A stretch of 64,000 bases of DNA from Linepithema humile (GCF_040581485.1 NC_090129.1:1226501-1290500); one strand, 5' to 3'. Positions 38,338-52,380 are shown, counted from the stretch's first letter. The notes: generated by a model from the letters alone, not told the origin. Numbers and translations: made by a program.

Positions 38338-41300
38338 ATGATGCAGCCAACAGCGATCGCATATTTCTTGTCGCTCTGCGGCTTCCTCGGTGCGGCGACA
38401 GTAAATGTGACATTCGACAACTTGCTAGAACACTTGTCGACTGCGCTAAATGATATAAAAAATAATGTCGACGCCAACCTCAACACGGTAAGCAAATGTT
38501 CTGTCTCCTGAGAAAATGAAAATTTTTCTTAATTTAATTTTGTTTAATGTTTGATACTGCAAGTAAGAAAATAAGAGACTTTATACCCAGTGTCGTTTTT
38601 CAAAATTGACTCGATATTAAACACAGTTTCAATATATGTTTTAGTAGAATAGTTATATTTATATTTTTTGTTTCTTAGAATTAATTCAATAATTTATTAC
38701 TAATTTTTTTGGAATTAATGTAAATATTATATTATGTAATATTATAAAACAATTTTTATTATTTTCAAAGACAATTTTTAACATCATGCACAAGAATATT
38801 GAGATGTTTTGCAATTTATAAAAATAAAGTTCTGAAAATGATGTATTTACTAACGGAATCCATTCACAATCGATCATGTTGCGTAACAATTTGTTGTGCC
38901 ACATAAGTGCGAAGTGTACAAATTGTCAATCGACACTATTGACGATTAACACGTATTGTTGTACAATATAACTAATAGCGAAATTATTCTTTAATAGATA
39001 TTTACCAATCCTTTTTCCAGTTGGAGCTGATTAGAAAGGCAGGTTATCCTGCAGAAGCTCATGTTGTATTGACGGAGGACGGTTATTTTTTAACGATGCA
39101 TCGTATTCCAGGTGGTAAAAATTCTCCACTCGTGTTTCTGCAACACTGCCTTTTGTGTAGCTCCGCAGGCTGGGTCGTAATCGGCAAGAACAAAGCACTA
39201 CGTATGATTTCTTAATTAATCTGCAAAAAGTATCTTGATATCCACCTCCGACTGCGCTGTTATCGAAAAAATATTGAATTTTTAATTACAAAAAAAAAGG
39301 CGAGACAAACTGTCTTTCTTTCGTTTTTACTTACAAAATTTTGAATGCAACAAGTTACTGCTTTCTCATATGCGTATCAGAAAATTTTTTATTTAACTTA
39401 TTCGACAAAAGCAATGGTTTTATCAGTAAATTATTGACGTTTTAACCTGCAGAAAATATATATTAATATATGAAAATGCTAAAATACCATCAAAATCTAT
39501 TATAAACATACGTATGAAACATACAAAAAACATATGCAAACGACATTCTGTCTGCACGCCAGCTTTCAAATTGGCCGATCAAGGATATGACGTTTGGTTG
39601 GGCAACTTCCGTGGTAACACGTACTCGAGAACGCACATTTCTCTGTCACCGTCGGACTCGAAATTCTGGGATTTCAGGTATTCAAAACTGAAGTAAAATA
39701 CAATCGACAGCGCGTTAAAAATAATGTTGCAGTGAAAATTTAATTAAATTCAGTTTCAAGCGTATAATAACTTTACGATAGTCTAATTATATTATATTCT
39801 GTCGAATCAAATTCTAATAGCTTTGACGAAATGGGCACATATGATCTTCCCGCGATGCTCATATATATCATGAACCTGACGTCGAAACCATTGTACACGT
39901 ACATCGGTCATTCAATGGGCGCGTCCACTTTTTACGTGATGGCAATAAAACGGCCGGAAGTCGCTAAGATGGTCAGAGTGATGATCAGCCTCGCGCCTGC
40001 AGCCTTTGTAGGAAATATGACAAGCTCGTTGCGATTGCTTGGTACTTTTATAAGCCCCATCGAGGTAAACTAATTAACTTGATCCAGTTTTCGATGAATT
40101 TTAAGAGATTCTTCCATAATCAAAATTTCAATGACATTATTCTAAAAGATAAGATCAGAGTAATTTGCACTGTATAAATTTATGTCTGTTAGTTAAAGAT
40201 GTGCTTCAAATCTATGTACTTACCTTCACCTGTGTATTTATGCGGAAAGAGTTCGCTGGAAACTTGCAAATTTAATGTACAGTTAGCTCGCATGACGAGA
40301 AAACATAATAAAATATTTTCCATTGCAGGCAATCATGCGTTTCTTAGCCGTAAATGAATTCTTGCCGAAGGACAGTCTGTTGCAGTATCTGGCGAGAGTG
40401 GGATGCAACGTCGATCCCTTTACAAAACAGATCTGCAGGAACATAATTCTCCAAGCCATCGGCTTCGATAAAGAACAGTTTAATTATGTAAGTATTTCGT
40501 GAATGCAATAAAATGCAGTTTTAATCGTCGTTTCAATCATTATTCATGTCAAACTCGAAGATAGTATTTCATACTGATTATGCTCCCTAGACTTTATTGC
40601 CCATGATCTTGGCTCACTTTCCATCCGGTACTTCAGTCAAAACCGTATTGCATTACATTCAGGCAATAAACTCGGGCAAGTTCCGAGCATACGATTACGG
40701 TCGACAAAAAAATATGCAGATCTACAATGCGACGGTACCGCCCGATTATGATTTATCGCGTATCACAGTGCCGATCGCACTGATTCATGGCAATAACGAC
40801 TGGATTGTTAATGAAAAAGTAAGTAGGCAATTAGATAATTAAATTATAGAAAGAAATATGCATTAATTAAGAATAGTAATAATCCCACAGATAATGAAAA
40901 TAACATGTTACAAATTTAAAAGAAACGATAAATGATACTAATAAAAAATAAATAACTAAATATATTTTTTCATAGACAATGATTTACCAATCTGAGATAA
41001 GATGCCATTCTTGCTTTCTTTTGTAGGGCTCTTTGTACATTGCTGAACTTAACTTCTTCTTCTTCATTATAATTCTTTTTATAAATACCTCTATTTCGGT
41101 GATTGGCATTTTTCTGCTACTTATTAAAGAAATATACGACACATGTAGGTTTAATGTCGTACTGTATTAACTGTCATATGTAAATTAAATTTTCAATACT
41201 TTTTCAAGGACGTGAAGAAACTTCGTTGCTTGCTGACCAATATAGTGGATGACTACAGGGTGCCATTTCCCAAATTCAATCATGTCGACTACTTGTGGGC

Positions 41301-41364
41301 CAAAGACGCACCTACGCTGGTGTATGAAAAAATATTAGAGACCATGAAAAAGGAAGTAAATTAG
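38338..41364 (+). CDS. Lipase C: acid lipase (lipase 3-like)
   Basis: Intact member of the array, 410 aa. Exons: 38338-38487, 39021-39201, 39563-39677, 39821-40064, 40329-40487, 40591-40818, 41209-41364; each length equals that of gene B. Signal peptide MMQPTAIAYFLSLCGFLGA. The oxyanion loop is LQHCLLCSSAGW, the nucleophile elbow GHSMGAS, the acid is in GNNDW and the base in FNHVDY. Exon 1 was placed from its homology with B and its donor ACG/GTAAGC. Against B the main changes are in the cap exon (IMRFLAVNEFLPKDS). It lies about 1.6 kb after B on the same strand with its own promoter block, so it is a separate transcript. Confidence 0.9.
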
Positions 41365-42412
41365 TAAAGAATTATAATGTCAAGAAATCATAAATTTTGA
41401 TGTAAAGTAATTTTACTTATAATATTGTTAATCCCCAATACGATCGATTTAAAATATCTAACACGCCCGTTTAAGTAATTGTTTGCTAACATTACGACAG
41501 ACAGCAATAAAAACGGTGATATAAATAAAGTGTAAAACTTAATATTAACCTAATATCTTCATATATTAGAAAAATCGACAAAGTTTGCGTCGAAACAAAG
41601 CATCGCATTATTGAATGTTGAATGATTTTTATGCGGTTGCGATATAAAAGCTGCAAATTTCCTTTTGATGTTATTAAATTCTTAGTCATGTGATACTAAA
41701 GCGATTACATATAAAATATATTTCAAAATACCTACAACGAGAAAAGAGATCGTCATTGCTCGATCGAACCTTATCTTTGAACCAGTGAATTGTCGTTGCT
41801 ACAAAGATTGCAATCCGTAATTTTTCTAAAATGATAAACACGCATACAAATTGTATAACAATTTTATTATCAATTTCCGCTTTTAATTTGTATATTTTTG
41901 TAAAAAAAAATCAGTCTGAAAAATTTCAAATTTCGTAGAAAGCAGGTAACTCCACGAAATGTAAACATTAAAAAAATGAAACATGCTATCATTACGCAAT
42001 CGAAAATAAAATAAATTTCAAATTTATGGCACTGTAATTAAACACATATATAGTCCAATAATATTTTATTTCAAGATTAATTGCATGTATCTTAAAATAC
42101 ATTTTCATATGTAAATATTTTAGTATCACAAAAATAAAATTTGATAACATTAATAGCAAGTTTAGCAATATAATGAGTATTTGTTTATTCTTTTCCCCAC
42201 TCTTTTTTCCTCGACGAAAAAAAAAACAAATTTTAGGCGGAATCGCAGTTCATTGCCACTCCGTGCCAATGCAGCCGTTGCATATGAAGCGAATTCGACA
42301 ACGAAGTTTAAGTGCATTTTATAAATTCCGCACTATTGATTTCAATAATTTTACAGAGTTTTTTTGTTAAAATATCTTGAAAAACTTACGTTCTTCGCTA
42401 AATCCTCTGTCG
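41365..42412. other. C-D intergenic spacer
   Basis: The shared 3' flank of the unit, then an AT-rich promoter region. The TAATAAAA word seen before A, B and E is not clearly present; an A-rich run at about 42218-42231 takes its place. No gene or mobile element is evident. Confidence 0.5.
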
Positions 42413-45374
42413 ATGATGCAACCGGCGGCGATCGTATATTTCTTGACGCTCTGCGGATTCCTCAGTGCAAAGACATTAAACATGACAATCGACAACTTGC
42501 AAGAACTCATGTTAAATGCGCTGAATGATATCAAGAACAATGTCGATGACAATCTCAACACGGTAAGCAAATCTTCAGTCTCCCGAAAAAATTAAAATCT
42601 TCATTAACTTAATGCTCGTTTAATGTTTGATACTATAAATAGACAAATGAGAAATCTTACAACCAGTGTCGATTTTCAAACGTCAAAAACTGACTCAATA
42701 TTAAACACAGTTTTATTACTTGAATTAATTCAATTACTTATCATTAACTTTCAGCGATTAAAACACATATTTTCATATGAACTGCTGATGTTTTCTTAGC
42801 GCTTCTTAATGTCATCCGATGCAAAGTAACATTGAGATGTTTTGCAATTTTTAGAAATAAAGTTCTGCAAGCGATGTATTTGCTAAATGGATCACGATCA
42901 ATCATATTGCGCAATACAATTTGTTACGCAACATAAGTACAAAGTGTCAAAACTGTGTCTCAGCATAATTCGCAAGCAACACGCCATGTTGCGCACCGAT
43001 TGATCGTGAACTTATTTCTTATCATGTATTTACCGATCATTTTCCAGTTGGAACTGATTAAAAAAGCGGGATATCTTGCAGAGGCTCATGTTGTATTGAC
43101 GGAGGACGGCTATCTCTTAACGATACATCGTATTCCAGGTGCCAAAAATTCTCCACCAGTGTTTGTGCAACACGGTCTTTTGTGCAGCTCCGCAGCCTGG
43201 ATCATAAACGGCAAGCAAGGAGCATTAGGTACTATTTCTTAATTAATCTGCAAAGAATATCTTGAGATCCATCTTCGATTGCGCTGTTATCTGAAAAATA
43301 TTAAGTTATCAAATTACAAAAATAGAAAACAGCAAAAGAAACTGTCTGTCTGTCGTCCTAAATTACCAAATTTTGTATTCAACAATTTACTGCTTTATCA
43401 TATGCGTATCAGAAAATTTTTCATTTAACATATTCGACAGAAAATATAGTTTTATCGATAAGTCATTGACGTTTTAACCTGCAGAAAATATATATTAATA
43501 TACAAAAATGTTAAAATGCTATTCTGTTAGAAATGAATGAATCTTATAAGAAAAAATATATGCAAACGAAATTTTGTCTGCACAGCTTACAAATTGGCCG
43601 ATCAAGGATATAACGTTTGGTTGGGCAACTTCCGCGGGAACACTTACTCGAGAACGCACATTTCTCTGTCGCCGTCAGATTCGAAGTTCTGGGATTTCAG
43701 GTACTCGCAACCGATGTGAAATAAAATTAACAGCGCATTAAAAATAATGTTGCAGCAAAGATTCAATTTAATTCAGTTTCAAGCGCATAATGACTTTACG
43801 ACGGCATAATTATATTATATTCTGTCTTATCAAATTCTGCTAGCTTTGAAGAAATTGGCACGTATGATCTTCCCGCGATTATCTCATATATCACGAACCT
43901 AACGTCGAAACCATTGTATACGTACATCGGTCATTCGATGGGCACGACCACATTTTATGTGATGGCAATAAAACGTCCAGAAATTGCTAAAATGGTCAGA
44001 ATGATGATCAGCCTCGCACCAGCAGCCTTTATAGGAAATATGACAAGCTCATTGCAATTGCTCGTTCCTTTTACAAGTTCCTTCGAGGTAAGCTAATTAG
44101 CTTGATCCAATTTTCGATTAATTTTATTCAGAGATTCTTCGATGATCATCATTTCAACGACAATAATCTAAAAGATCAGAGTAATTTTCACTATATAAAC
44201 TATATACCATTAGTTAACGATGTGCTTTAAATCTATGCACTTATCTTTACCTTTGTATTTATGAGGAAAGAGTCCGCTAAACACTTGCAGAATTACTGTA
44301 CAGATACTTCGCATGACGTAAAAAAAGATAAAAGATTTTCTATTGTAGGCAATGCATTTCTTAGGCATATATGAATTCTTGCCGACGAACTGTGTACTGC
44401 AGTATCTAATGAAAGTGTTATGCAACATCGATTTCTTTACACAACAGATCTGCAGTAACATAATTTTCTATATCTGCGGCTTCGATGAAGAACAGTTTAA
44501 TTATGTAAGTATTCCGTGAGTGCAATGTAATGCAGTTTTAATCGTCGTTTCAATCATTATTCATGTCATTAAACTTCAAAATAGTATTTCACATTGTTTA
44601 TGCTCCCTAGAATTTATTGCCCATGATCTTGGTCCAATTTCCATCCGGCACTTCAATCAAACTCGTGTCGCATTTCCTTCAGGAAATAAACTCGGGCAAG
44701 TTTCGTGCATACGATTACGGAAGAGAAAAAAATATGCAGATCTACAATGCGACAATACCACCCGATTACGATTTATCACGTATCACAGTACCGATCGCGC
44801 TGATTCATGCCGGTAACGATTGGGTTGTTACTGAAAAAGTAAGTAGGCCATTAGATAATTAAATTGTAGAAATAAATATGCATTAATTAAGAATAATAAT
44901 AATCCCACATATAATGAGAATGTTAAAAAATCAAAAGAAACGATAAAGGATATTAGTAAAAAATAAATAACTAAATATAGTTTTTCATAGACAATAATTT
45001 ACCAATTTGAAATAAAACGCCACTCTTGCTTTCTTTTGTAGTGCTCATTATATATTGCTGAACTTGACTTCTTCTTAGTTATAATAATTTCTCGAATAAC
45101 TTTCTATATTTCGTTGATTTGCATTTTTTACTACTAAAGAGATATACGACACTTGCTGGTTTAATGTCCTTTTGTATTAACTGTCATATGTAAATTAAAT
45201 TTTGAATACTTTTTCTAGGACTTGAAGATGCTTCGTGACTCGCTTACCAATATAGTGGAAGACTACAGAGTGCCATTTCCCAAATTCAATCACGCCGACT
45301 TTATGTGGGCCAAAGACGTAGATGCGCTGGTGTATGAAAAAATACTAGAAATCATGGAAAAGAAAGTAAATTAG
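42413..45374 (+). CDS. Lipase D: acid lipase (lipase 3-like)
   Basis: Intact and the most diverged of the complete members, 409 aa. Exons: 42413-42562, 43048-43228, 43586-43700, 43844-44087, 44349-44504, 44611-44838, 45219-45374. Signal peptide MMQPAAIVYFLTLCGFLSA. It keeps the consensus glycine in the oxyanion loop (VQHGLLCSSAAW), unlike B, C, E and F. Nucleophile GHSMG, acid in AGNDW, base in FNHADF. Exon 5 is one codon shorter than in B, C, E and F, and carries unusual cysteines (TNCVLQY, VLCNID, FYICGF). The EMGTYDLP motif is EIGTYDLP. It is the last gene before the large transposon block. Confidence 0.88.
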
Positions 45375-46500
45375 TAACGAATTATAATGCCAGAAAATTA
45401 TAAATTTCGACCAAAAACAGTTTAACTTACAATATTTTTAGCCTAAAATACGGTCGCCTTAAAATATCTAATACGCGCGTTTAAATTATTATTTTTACCA
45501 TTATCACAATAAAACCGGCGATATAAACAAAGTGTGAAATTTAATATTAACCTAATATCTTCCTATATTAAAAAACCGACAAGGTTTGCGTCGAAGTAAA
45601 GCATCGTATTGTTGAATGTTCAATGCCTTTTATGTGATTGCGATATAAAAAACTGCAAATTTTGACGTCATCAAATTCTTAATCATGTGATAATAAACAT
45701 ATTTCAAGATACATACAATAAGAAAAGAGATGTTAATTATTGCTCCAAACAAGACCTTAACTAGTGAAATGTTACTAAGAGATCGCAATCCGCGATTTTT
45801 CTAAACTGATTAACACACGCATACAAATTGTATAATAGTTTTATTTTTAATATTCAATTTTAATTTGAATATTATTATGTAAAAAAATCAGTTTGAAATG
45901 TTTCAATTTGCATGCAAAAGAAATAAGCCCATGAAATGCAAACATTAAAAAAAATGAAATATGCTTACCATTGCGCAAATGGAAATAAAATATGTGAAAT
46001 TTTATGGCACCGTAATTAAACACATATATAGTTCAATTGTATTTTGCTTCTAGCTTAATCGTAAGTATATTAAAATATATTTCATATATAAATGCTTTAG
46101 TACGACATGCTTGAAAACTTGATAACTTCCCAGAAAACATTATGCCCATAAATATCTAGCAACTCACGTACAAAAATGGCTCATACTGCGCACACAAAAC
46201 CTTATCCCAGTGCGTTGTCATAGCGGTAGCAAAATGCTAGCACACTTGCAAAACGCTTGCACTTTGTGGGCAATACACGACTTATACACGACTAAACATA
46301 TCCCACGAGCAAAATTCAGGCAAACTGCTACACAGATTATTTGCATAAGACGCGCAATCTTTGCGCGCAAGAATTGTTATTTGGGTTAGACGTTTAAGAA
46401 TGTAACAAACATCTTTTTATTCTTTCCCCCATTCTTTTGTTCTCAACTAATAAAAAAATTCAAATTTTCAACAAAATAGCAACTCATCGGCACTCCGCTG
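45375..46500. other. D-E intergenic spacer, left part
   Basis: The usual unit 3' flank, then at 46129-46385 about 257 bp that paralogous spacers lack. It is bounded by CCCAG and TTGGG and is a candidate small insertion. The sequence then resumes the duplicated promoter block (CTTTTTATTCTTTCC) that leads to gene E. Confidence 0.5.
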
Positions 46501-46847
46501 TACACCAGGTCACACAAATGCCTTGACATATGAAGTTGCACGGATGTCAAGGCATATTGAGTCGGCGTGTTCCGACTCTACATATTTTTACATTATAACT
46601 ATGGTTATGAACACAGCGGCAAAGCTGTTTTGACTGTTTCAAAGCAACTGGAGCAATTGACAAATAAAGGTTAATATTTATAATATCAATCAATTGCTCC
46701 AGTTGCTTTGAAATAGCCAAAACAGCATTGCCGTTATGTTCATAACCAGTCATGATGTAAAAATATGTAGAGTCGGAACACGCCGACTCGATATGCCTTA
46801 ACACCCGTGCAACTTCATATGTTAAGGCATTTGTGTGACCTGGTGTA
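46501..46847. mobile_element. 347-bp foldback MITE in the E upstream region
   Basis: The left end, TACACCAGGTCACACAAATG, is the exact reverse complement of the right end. Long arms continue inward (GAGTCGGCGTGTTCCGACTC, CAATTGCTCCAGTTGCTTTG) to a short centre near 46675. If the element proper starts at CACCAGG, TA flanks both ends, as for Tc1/mariner-type MITEs. The flanks rejoin as lipase promoter sequence (CTCCGCTG / CATGCATAAG). Confidence 0.85.
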
Positions 46848-47249
46848 CATGCATAAGTCAATAAAGTTCAATTGCATTTTACTTCAAGTTAATTGTTTGT
46901 ATCTAAAAATAAATTTCATATGTAAATGCTTCCGTACACGTACCGGCACGTATGGTGTCCCTCACCGGCATCGGTGTACGTGTTGGAACAACCGAAGGCG
47001 TCACACGCATTCACACAAATGCGTATTTGACGTGTCGCTTGAAGCGAGGAGCACAGCTAGCAGCAATGGGAATAGTAGTGGGGGATATTTTCATCTTGCA
47101 TTCTTAGCGCAAATCGGACGATCGAGAGAGAAAGCATTGCAAAACGTGATGTCAAGTTAGTGGTGTCCCTATAGCTGTCTTCCTCATGCAACCGTCTAAT
47201 GAAGGAAGTGCGAGCGAGACAGTTAGGGCAGCTCGGTGTCCCTATCGAT

Positions 47250-47330
47250 GTCTCGTTCGCTCTAACATTTATGTGTCGTGCTTTTCTTTCTTTCTTTTAA
47301 GAAACATAGCTGAGCCCATAGAACTTATAT
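47250..47330 (+). repeat. Direct repeat, left copy (partner near 54305-54380)
   Basis: CGTTCGCTCTAACATTTATG and the following pyrimidine-rich words (TGTGTCGTGCTTTTCTTTC, then CATAGCTGAGCC) recur with small changes at 54306-54375 in the same orientation. The pair brackets both transposase relics. It could be the two ends of one large element or two independent copies of a short repeat. Confidence 0.65.
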
Positions 47331-47583
47331 ACATGGAAAGAGAATAAGAGCAAACAATTGTACTCAAGAAGTGAGACAAATATATATAGTGCTGTCTTAT
47401 TCTGTTACTCTTTCTGTAAGAACGCATAGTAAGCCATAGTAAAATTGTGTTAATATCTGTTTATATCAATCTTTGTCAGGCTTTGTGAGATCACGTAATG
47501 TACAACACGTGTACGAACATCAAAATTTGTAAAAATTTTAATGATTTTTGCATTGTGCGTGTAGTTTAAAAAAGTTGAAGAAA

Positions 47584-50500
47584 ATGGTTGTGTACTGTGT
47601 GCTATGTGGCAATCGCAGCAAAACTGCATTTTATCATCGGTATGAATTAAAGTTAATTTTTTATATGTTATGTATGATGAAATATTGTAATATTAATAAT
47701 TAAAACAAATGTGTTACTTCTTAACAGGTTTCCAAAAAACAGAGTATTAAAGATCAATGGTTGTCTTTTTGTGGAATCAAAGAAGAGATTCTTAATACAG
47801 CAACGTTCCTTTGCTCGCATCATTTCAAGGAGGAATATTTAAAACAAAAATTAAATTGCACTATTGTAATTCCAGGAGCAACGCCATCAATCATATTCCA
47901 AAAAAATCAAAGAAAAGGTACAATTTTAAAGTTTAATTATTTTTAAGTAAATATAAATAATAACTGTTTGGTTTCCTGTAATTTTTATTACAAATCTATG
48001 TATTCAGTATATTACAATTATATGATCAATTCAATTTCAGATCAAATGTAGCCAACAAATCTACATACGAGCTGCCAATGAAAAAAATTAATGTGAATGG
48101 AATCGAGCCAGCTACTGAAATCGAGATTTCTGTTGATAAGAAGTTACTGGATGTACATTGATTGAAGGTATAATTTTTATGCATATAATTTATTTCATTA
48201 AAATACATTTCAAATATTTTAATTTAATTTGAGATCAATGAATTATCCGGTTAATAAAAGTATATAGTTTTTTAATTATATACTAATATTAATAATAATA
48301 ATGTTATACAATAATTACACAATATACTATACCAGATGAATATGACCAAACAATCTAAGGGACATTAAAAGACACATTTGACACTGACTTTGGATCTGCG
48401 TCATTGATCAAGTAATCACTACCAAACCTACTTTACTTTAATACAGGATGCCCTATAAACTCTCTGTTTGGTCATATCCATACTATATACAAGAAAATAT
48501 ATTAATATTTTATTATAAATTGAAAAAATGACACATTTTTAAAATTATGACATTATTAATAATGTTTCAGTCGTTAATAACACAATGCATAAAATTATTT
48601 TTCAGATCCAATTGATGTCGATACTCATTGCAATGAGTCTTCGGTGCAGTACACTGCTGACAGCAACAAAGGATCTGCAAATGAATTCGTGCAAGGTATT
48701 TATAATTCATGTTAACGTTTTTTGTTGAAATATAATTCAGTATACTAATCTTATTAATAGCACTCAACTTTATATAATAGTAATATTATTAATTTATTAC
48801 ATACCTTAGCAGGCACGTGTCGAACACCTCCAAGAACGATTTTCGAACCTCGCTACGTTGGTGATATCCGAAGTCCACACTTAGCTACACCTCGAAGAGC
48901 AAAACGAACTGTAGCTTTAGCGAGAGGAGTTATTGATAAACAAAAAAAAAACAATTAGGACGTTGCAACATTCAAGAAACCGATTTCATGCACGTATTAA
49001 AAATATGAAAAATTTAGTTAATGAATTGAAAGAAAAGAATTTAATTTCTGAAAGTGCATTTGACAGTTTAACGGTAAGCTTGCACAATATACTTATTAAT
49101 TACACTACAAGTTAATTATCTAAGTAGAAAGTTTCTCTCATTTTCCAAAATTACATAAAGGGCCGATACTAATAAAGAAAATGCTATATAGAAAAATTTA
49201 TACAGATTATACGTAGATTATAGAAATTTTCTTGATTTTCTTAAACTATTTTTAAATTATGCATTTTTTTACTTATACGAGATTTATATTTTAGCAGAGT
49301 TGTTCAGAATTTGTAATTATATATAATATTACTTTCATAATTCATTCAAATGTACAGAATTGATATTTATGTAATTTTTTATATGTATAGGCTGAAATGT
49401 AGGCATTTTTTATTAAATATATATACATTATTGACATTAAGCAATATGTATTGTATTGCTAAAGAAAATAATAAAATTATTATAATATTAATGTGGTTTT
49501 GTGATTTTTATTTACATATAGGTTAATTGTCCTAAGATTATGCATGAAATACTGAATAGGAAGAAAAGATTAAGAAAAATATACTCAGCAGAACTAAGAA
49601 AGTTTGCCTTGACTTTAAGTTTTTATTCTTTGAAAGCTTATGCATTTGTAAGACAAATCTTCAAAAACCTTTTACCTGAACCTTCCACTATTCGTAAATG
49701 GTATGCTGCGTTAAATGGACGACCCGGATTTACAGATGAAGTGTTTCACGCTCTGAAGTGTAAAGTTGAACACAGTGAAGTGCCAATTTTATGTAATTTG
49801 GTAGTCGACGAGATTGCAATTTGAGAAGAGATTGTATACGATAGAAAACGATACTGCGGATATGTCGATCTCGGTATACATGATATTCGAACAGAAGACT
49901 CTGATCATCCTCCAAAAGTTAATCAAGCGTTAGTATTTATGATTGTTGCGCTAAATGGCCACTGGAAAGTGCCAATAGGTTATTTTTTGATAAAGTCGCT
50001 AACCGGATCAGAAAGAAGTAGTTTATTACTAGAATGTTTTGAGTTGATCCATGATTCGGGAATTATTGTTCGATCTTTGACATTTGATGGAGCTAGTTCC
50101 AATATCAATATATGCACCATTTTAGGTGCGAATTTTTAATTTGGCAAAAATTTTAAACTTTTCTTCATCGATCCAGCATCGAAAAAAATTTATTGTTTCT
50201 TAGATTCTTGTCATGCTTTGAAGTTGATAAGAAACACTCTAGGTGACAAATTAATTTTAAGAAACAATGGCGAAGACATTTTGTGGGAAGATATTGTTCT
50301 TCTCCAGAAACTGGAAGAAAAAGAAGGTTTAAAAGCTGCAACAAAACTAACAAAAAAGTATATTGCTTTTCAAAAAAATCGAATAAAGGTCAAACTGGCA
50401 GCGCAAACGCTGAGTGAAAGTGTCAGTTGTGCTTTACAATTTATTTAAAAATGTCGACCGAATTAAAATCACCGAAACAGACAACACAGTTCTGCAAAGT

Positions 50501-51560
50501 ATTTAACGATGCATTTGATTTGCTAAATGTGAGGTCTAAATTTAGTGGATTTAAAAAATATAATGTGGCACTTACTGAAGACAATTTTGATGAATTAAAA
50601 AGCTAACACCTTCGAAAATTACATTATGCAGATAAAAGATTATGAAAATAAATCCATCTTATTCGGCAATCGGAAAACTGGCTTTCTCGGTTTTATTGTA
50701 TGTCTTAAAAATATGTTCGAGTTATTTAAAGAATTGAAAAGTCACGGATTACGTTATTTGTTAACTTATAAATTAAACTAAAACCACTTAGAAACTTTTT
50801 TTAGCGCAATTCGAAGTAGAGGGGGATTTAATGATAATCCCAGTGTAAAACAATTCGAGTCCAGCTACAAAAGATTAATAGTTAGACACGAAATTGCTGC
50901 TTCTGAACGTGGTAACTGTGTACCTAATGATATCCCGATATTGTTTGTTACATCCGCAAAAATGAATGGCAGAAACAGACGTTATTCTCGTGAAGAAGAT
51001 GAAACTTTTGTCGATTTATTTGACCATGACTACTTGTCTACTTGGTGGTCATTAAATCCTTTTATTGAAGACGTAGTGGCACACATCAGCGGATTCGTGA
51101 TAAAGAAATTGTTACGAAATAAAAACATGTGTAATGTATGTGCAACATTTTTAATATCTAGCAATGCCGAAGCAATTTCGAAGTTGACTGCTATTAAAAA
51201 TAGAGATAATTTGATTCTTCCTTCCGAAGATGTCATAGAAATATCACGTTCTGCCATTCGAGACGTGCTATTCAAAAATACAGTCATCTCATTTTTACAA
51301 AAGAAAATATTAAACAATTTATTACTAATGTTGCATGTCGTACTATTTACGATCAAGTGTTCACGCATGTGACTAATCATAAGCAAAATGCTTCTCGCAA
51401 AAATCAATTTAATAATCATAAATATCAATTAATAAAAGAAATTTCTAATATATATGTACAAATCCGATTATATCATGAAGGAAAACGCGCTACCCATGCG
51501 GATAAAAAAGAATATCTTTGGCATACGTATACTAAATTAATACATTTTAAACACATGTAA
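47584..51560 (+). pseudogene. P-element-like transposase with THAP domain, decayed
   Basis: Exon 1 (47584-47639) starts the C2CH THAP zinc finger (MVVYCVLCGN...FYHR). The next exon from 47728 continues it (FPK, then DQWLSFCGI, FLCSHHF), but one A too few in the A run near 47736 breaks the frame. Later pieces carry the typical P-transposase linker (FEPRYVGDIRSP near 48860; NRFHARIKNMKNLVNELKEK from 48970), the catalytic-domain words PSTIRKWYAAL and NLVVDEIAI, LTFDGASSN, and a C-terminal HISGFVIKKLL. An indel in the A run near 48945, and stops after DEIAI (49822-49824), after GANF (50137-50139) and near 50446, show it is dead. The family is that of Drosophila P and vertebrate THAP9. Confidence 0.83.
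48336..48482. mobile_element. Short MITE-like inverted repeat inside the P-like relic
   Basis: Ends match as imperfect inverted repeats around ATATGACCAAACA, about 147 bp apart. It lies in what would have been an intron of the transposase. No certain target duplication. Confidence 0.5.
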
Positions 51561-52033
51561 CAGATTTTATTGTTTATTGTTCCACATAGTTTATTATAGA
51601 TTTCTACATATTGTAATATTTTATAATTTCTAATTATAATAAATATAGTTTATAATATAGTTTATAATTACTGTTGATAAATAAATGATAAGAAATCCAT
51701 ATATTTTTTTTTCTTTTATAGAATATTTCTTTCATTTGTATTTTCATTATATTCATAAATAATTACAAATTATTTTTAAACTTAAATGTAATATTTTATA
51801 TGTAATATATATATAATATTACTATTTATTATAAACGATTAATATTTATGAAACTTTTTTCAGAATTTGATTATTACATATATGTACGTAAAATAAGCGT
51901 TTCAAATCTACGCGGACAGACAGTGCACATGCGCATAGCGAACAAAAGTCATGTTCTACCTTCCCTTGTCGCACAGATGTTGGGTATACTCAGTGATGCG
52001 ATATCTACTACCGGTTTGAATCCGGGGCTCCCG
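51561..52033. other. 3' flank of the P-like relic and GC-rich host or SINE-like scrap
   Basis: AT-rich to about 51890, then abruptly richer in GC. At 52014-52024 the word GGTTTGAATCC resembles a tRNA B box. An A-box-like TGGGTATACTCAGTG lies only about 30 bases upstream, shorter than a real tRNA allows. It might be a degraded tRNA-derived SINE; evidence is weak. Confidence 0.3.
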
Positions 52034-52380
52034 CAGTGTTCCGATTAGGGACCGGTTGTATACGCATGTGCGGCAATACGGCGTCAGTACAGTGTCTCAT
52101 ACAAGTTAAACAAGGCACCGTTACCCCCCTACATTTAAAATATTTCAAAATTTTTTGAAATTGATTGAAATTTTCTACTTCTTGGTTTTTTAGCTGCTGG
52201 CTCCGTAGATTCCATGCTTGTAAATATATAAATATTACTTATTTGTAGTCACCTAACCTCCTCATGTCAAAACGTCCCGTCATACGGTCAACACACAACA
52301 TATAACGGCACTGGATCTCCATTACCGCACATGCGCAGAGCTGCACATGCGCATACAACCGGTCCCTAATCGGAACACTG
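52034..52380. mobile_element. 347-bp hAT-type MITE with perfect 8-bp target duplication
   Basis: The terminal inverted repeats begin CAGTGTTCCGATTAGGGACC and match for about 37 bases with one or two differences. The 8-bp word GGCTCCCG stands directly on both sides (52026-52033 and 52381-52388). The CAGTG ends and 8-bp duplication define the hAT class. It has no transposase and needs one supplied in trans. Confidence 0.93.

Noticed and set aside
42955..43242. Upstream in-frame extension of lipase D exon 2 as an alternative start
   Set aside because: The extension is intron sequence; the acceptor TTTTCCAG before TTGGAA is shared by all copies.
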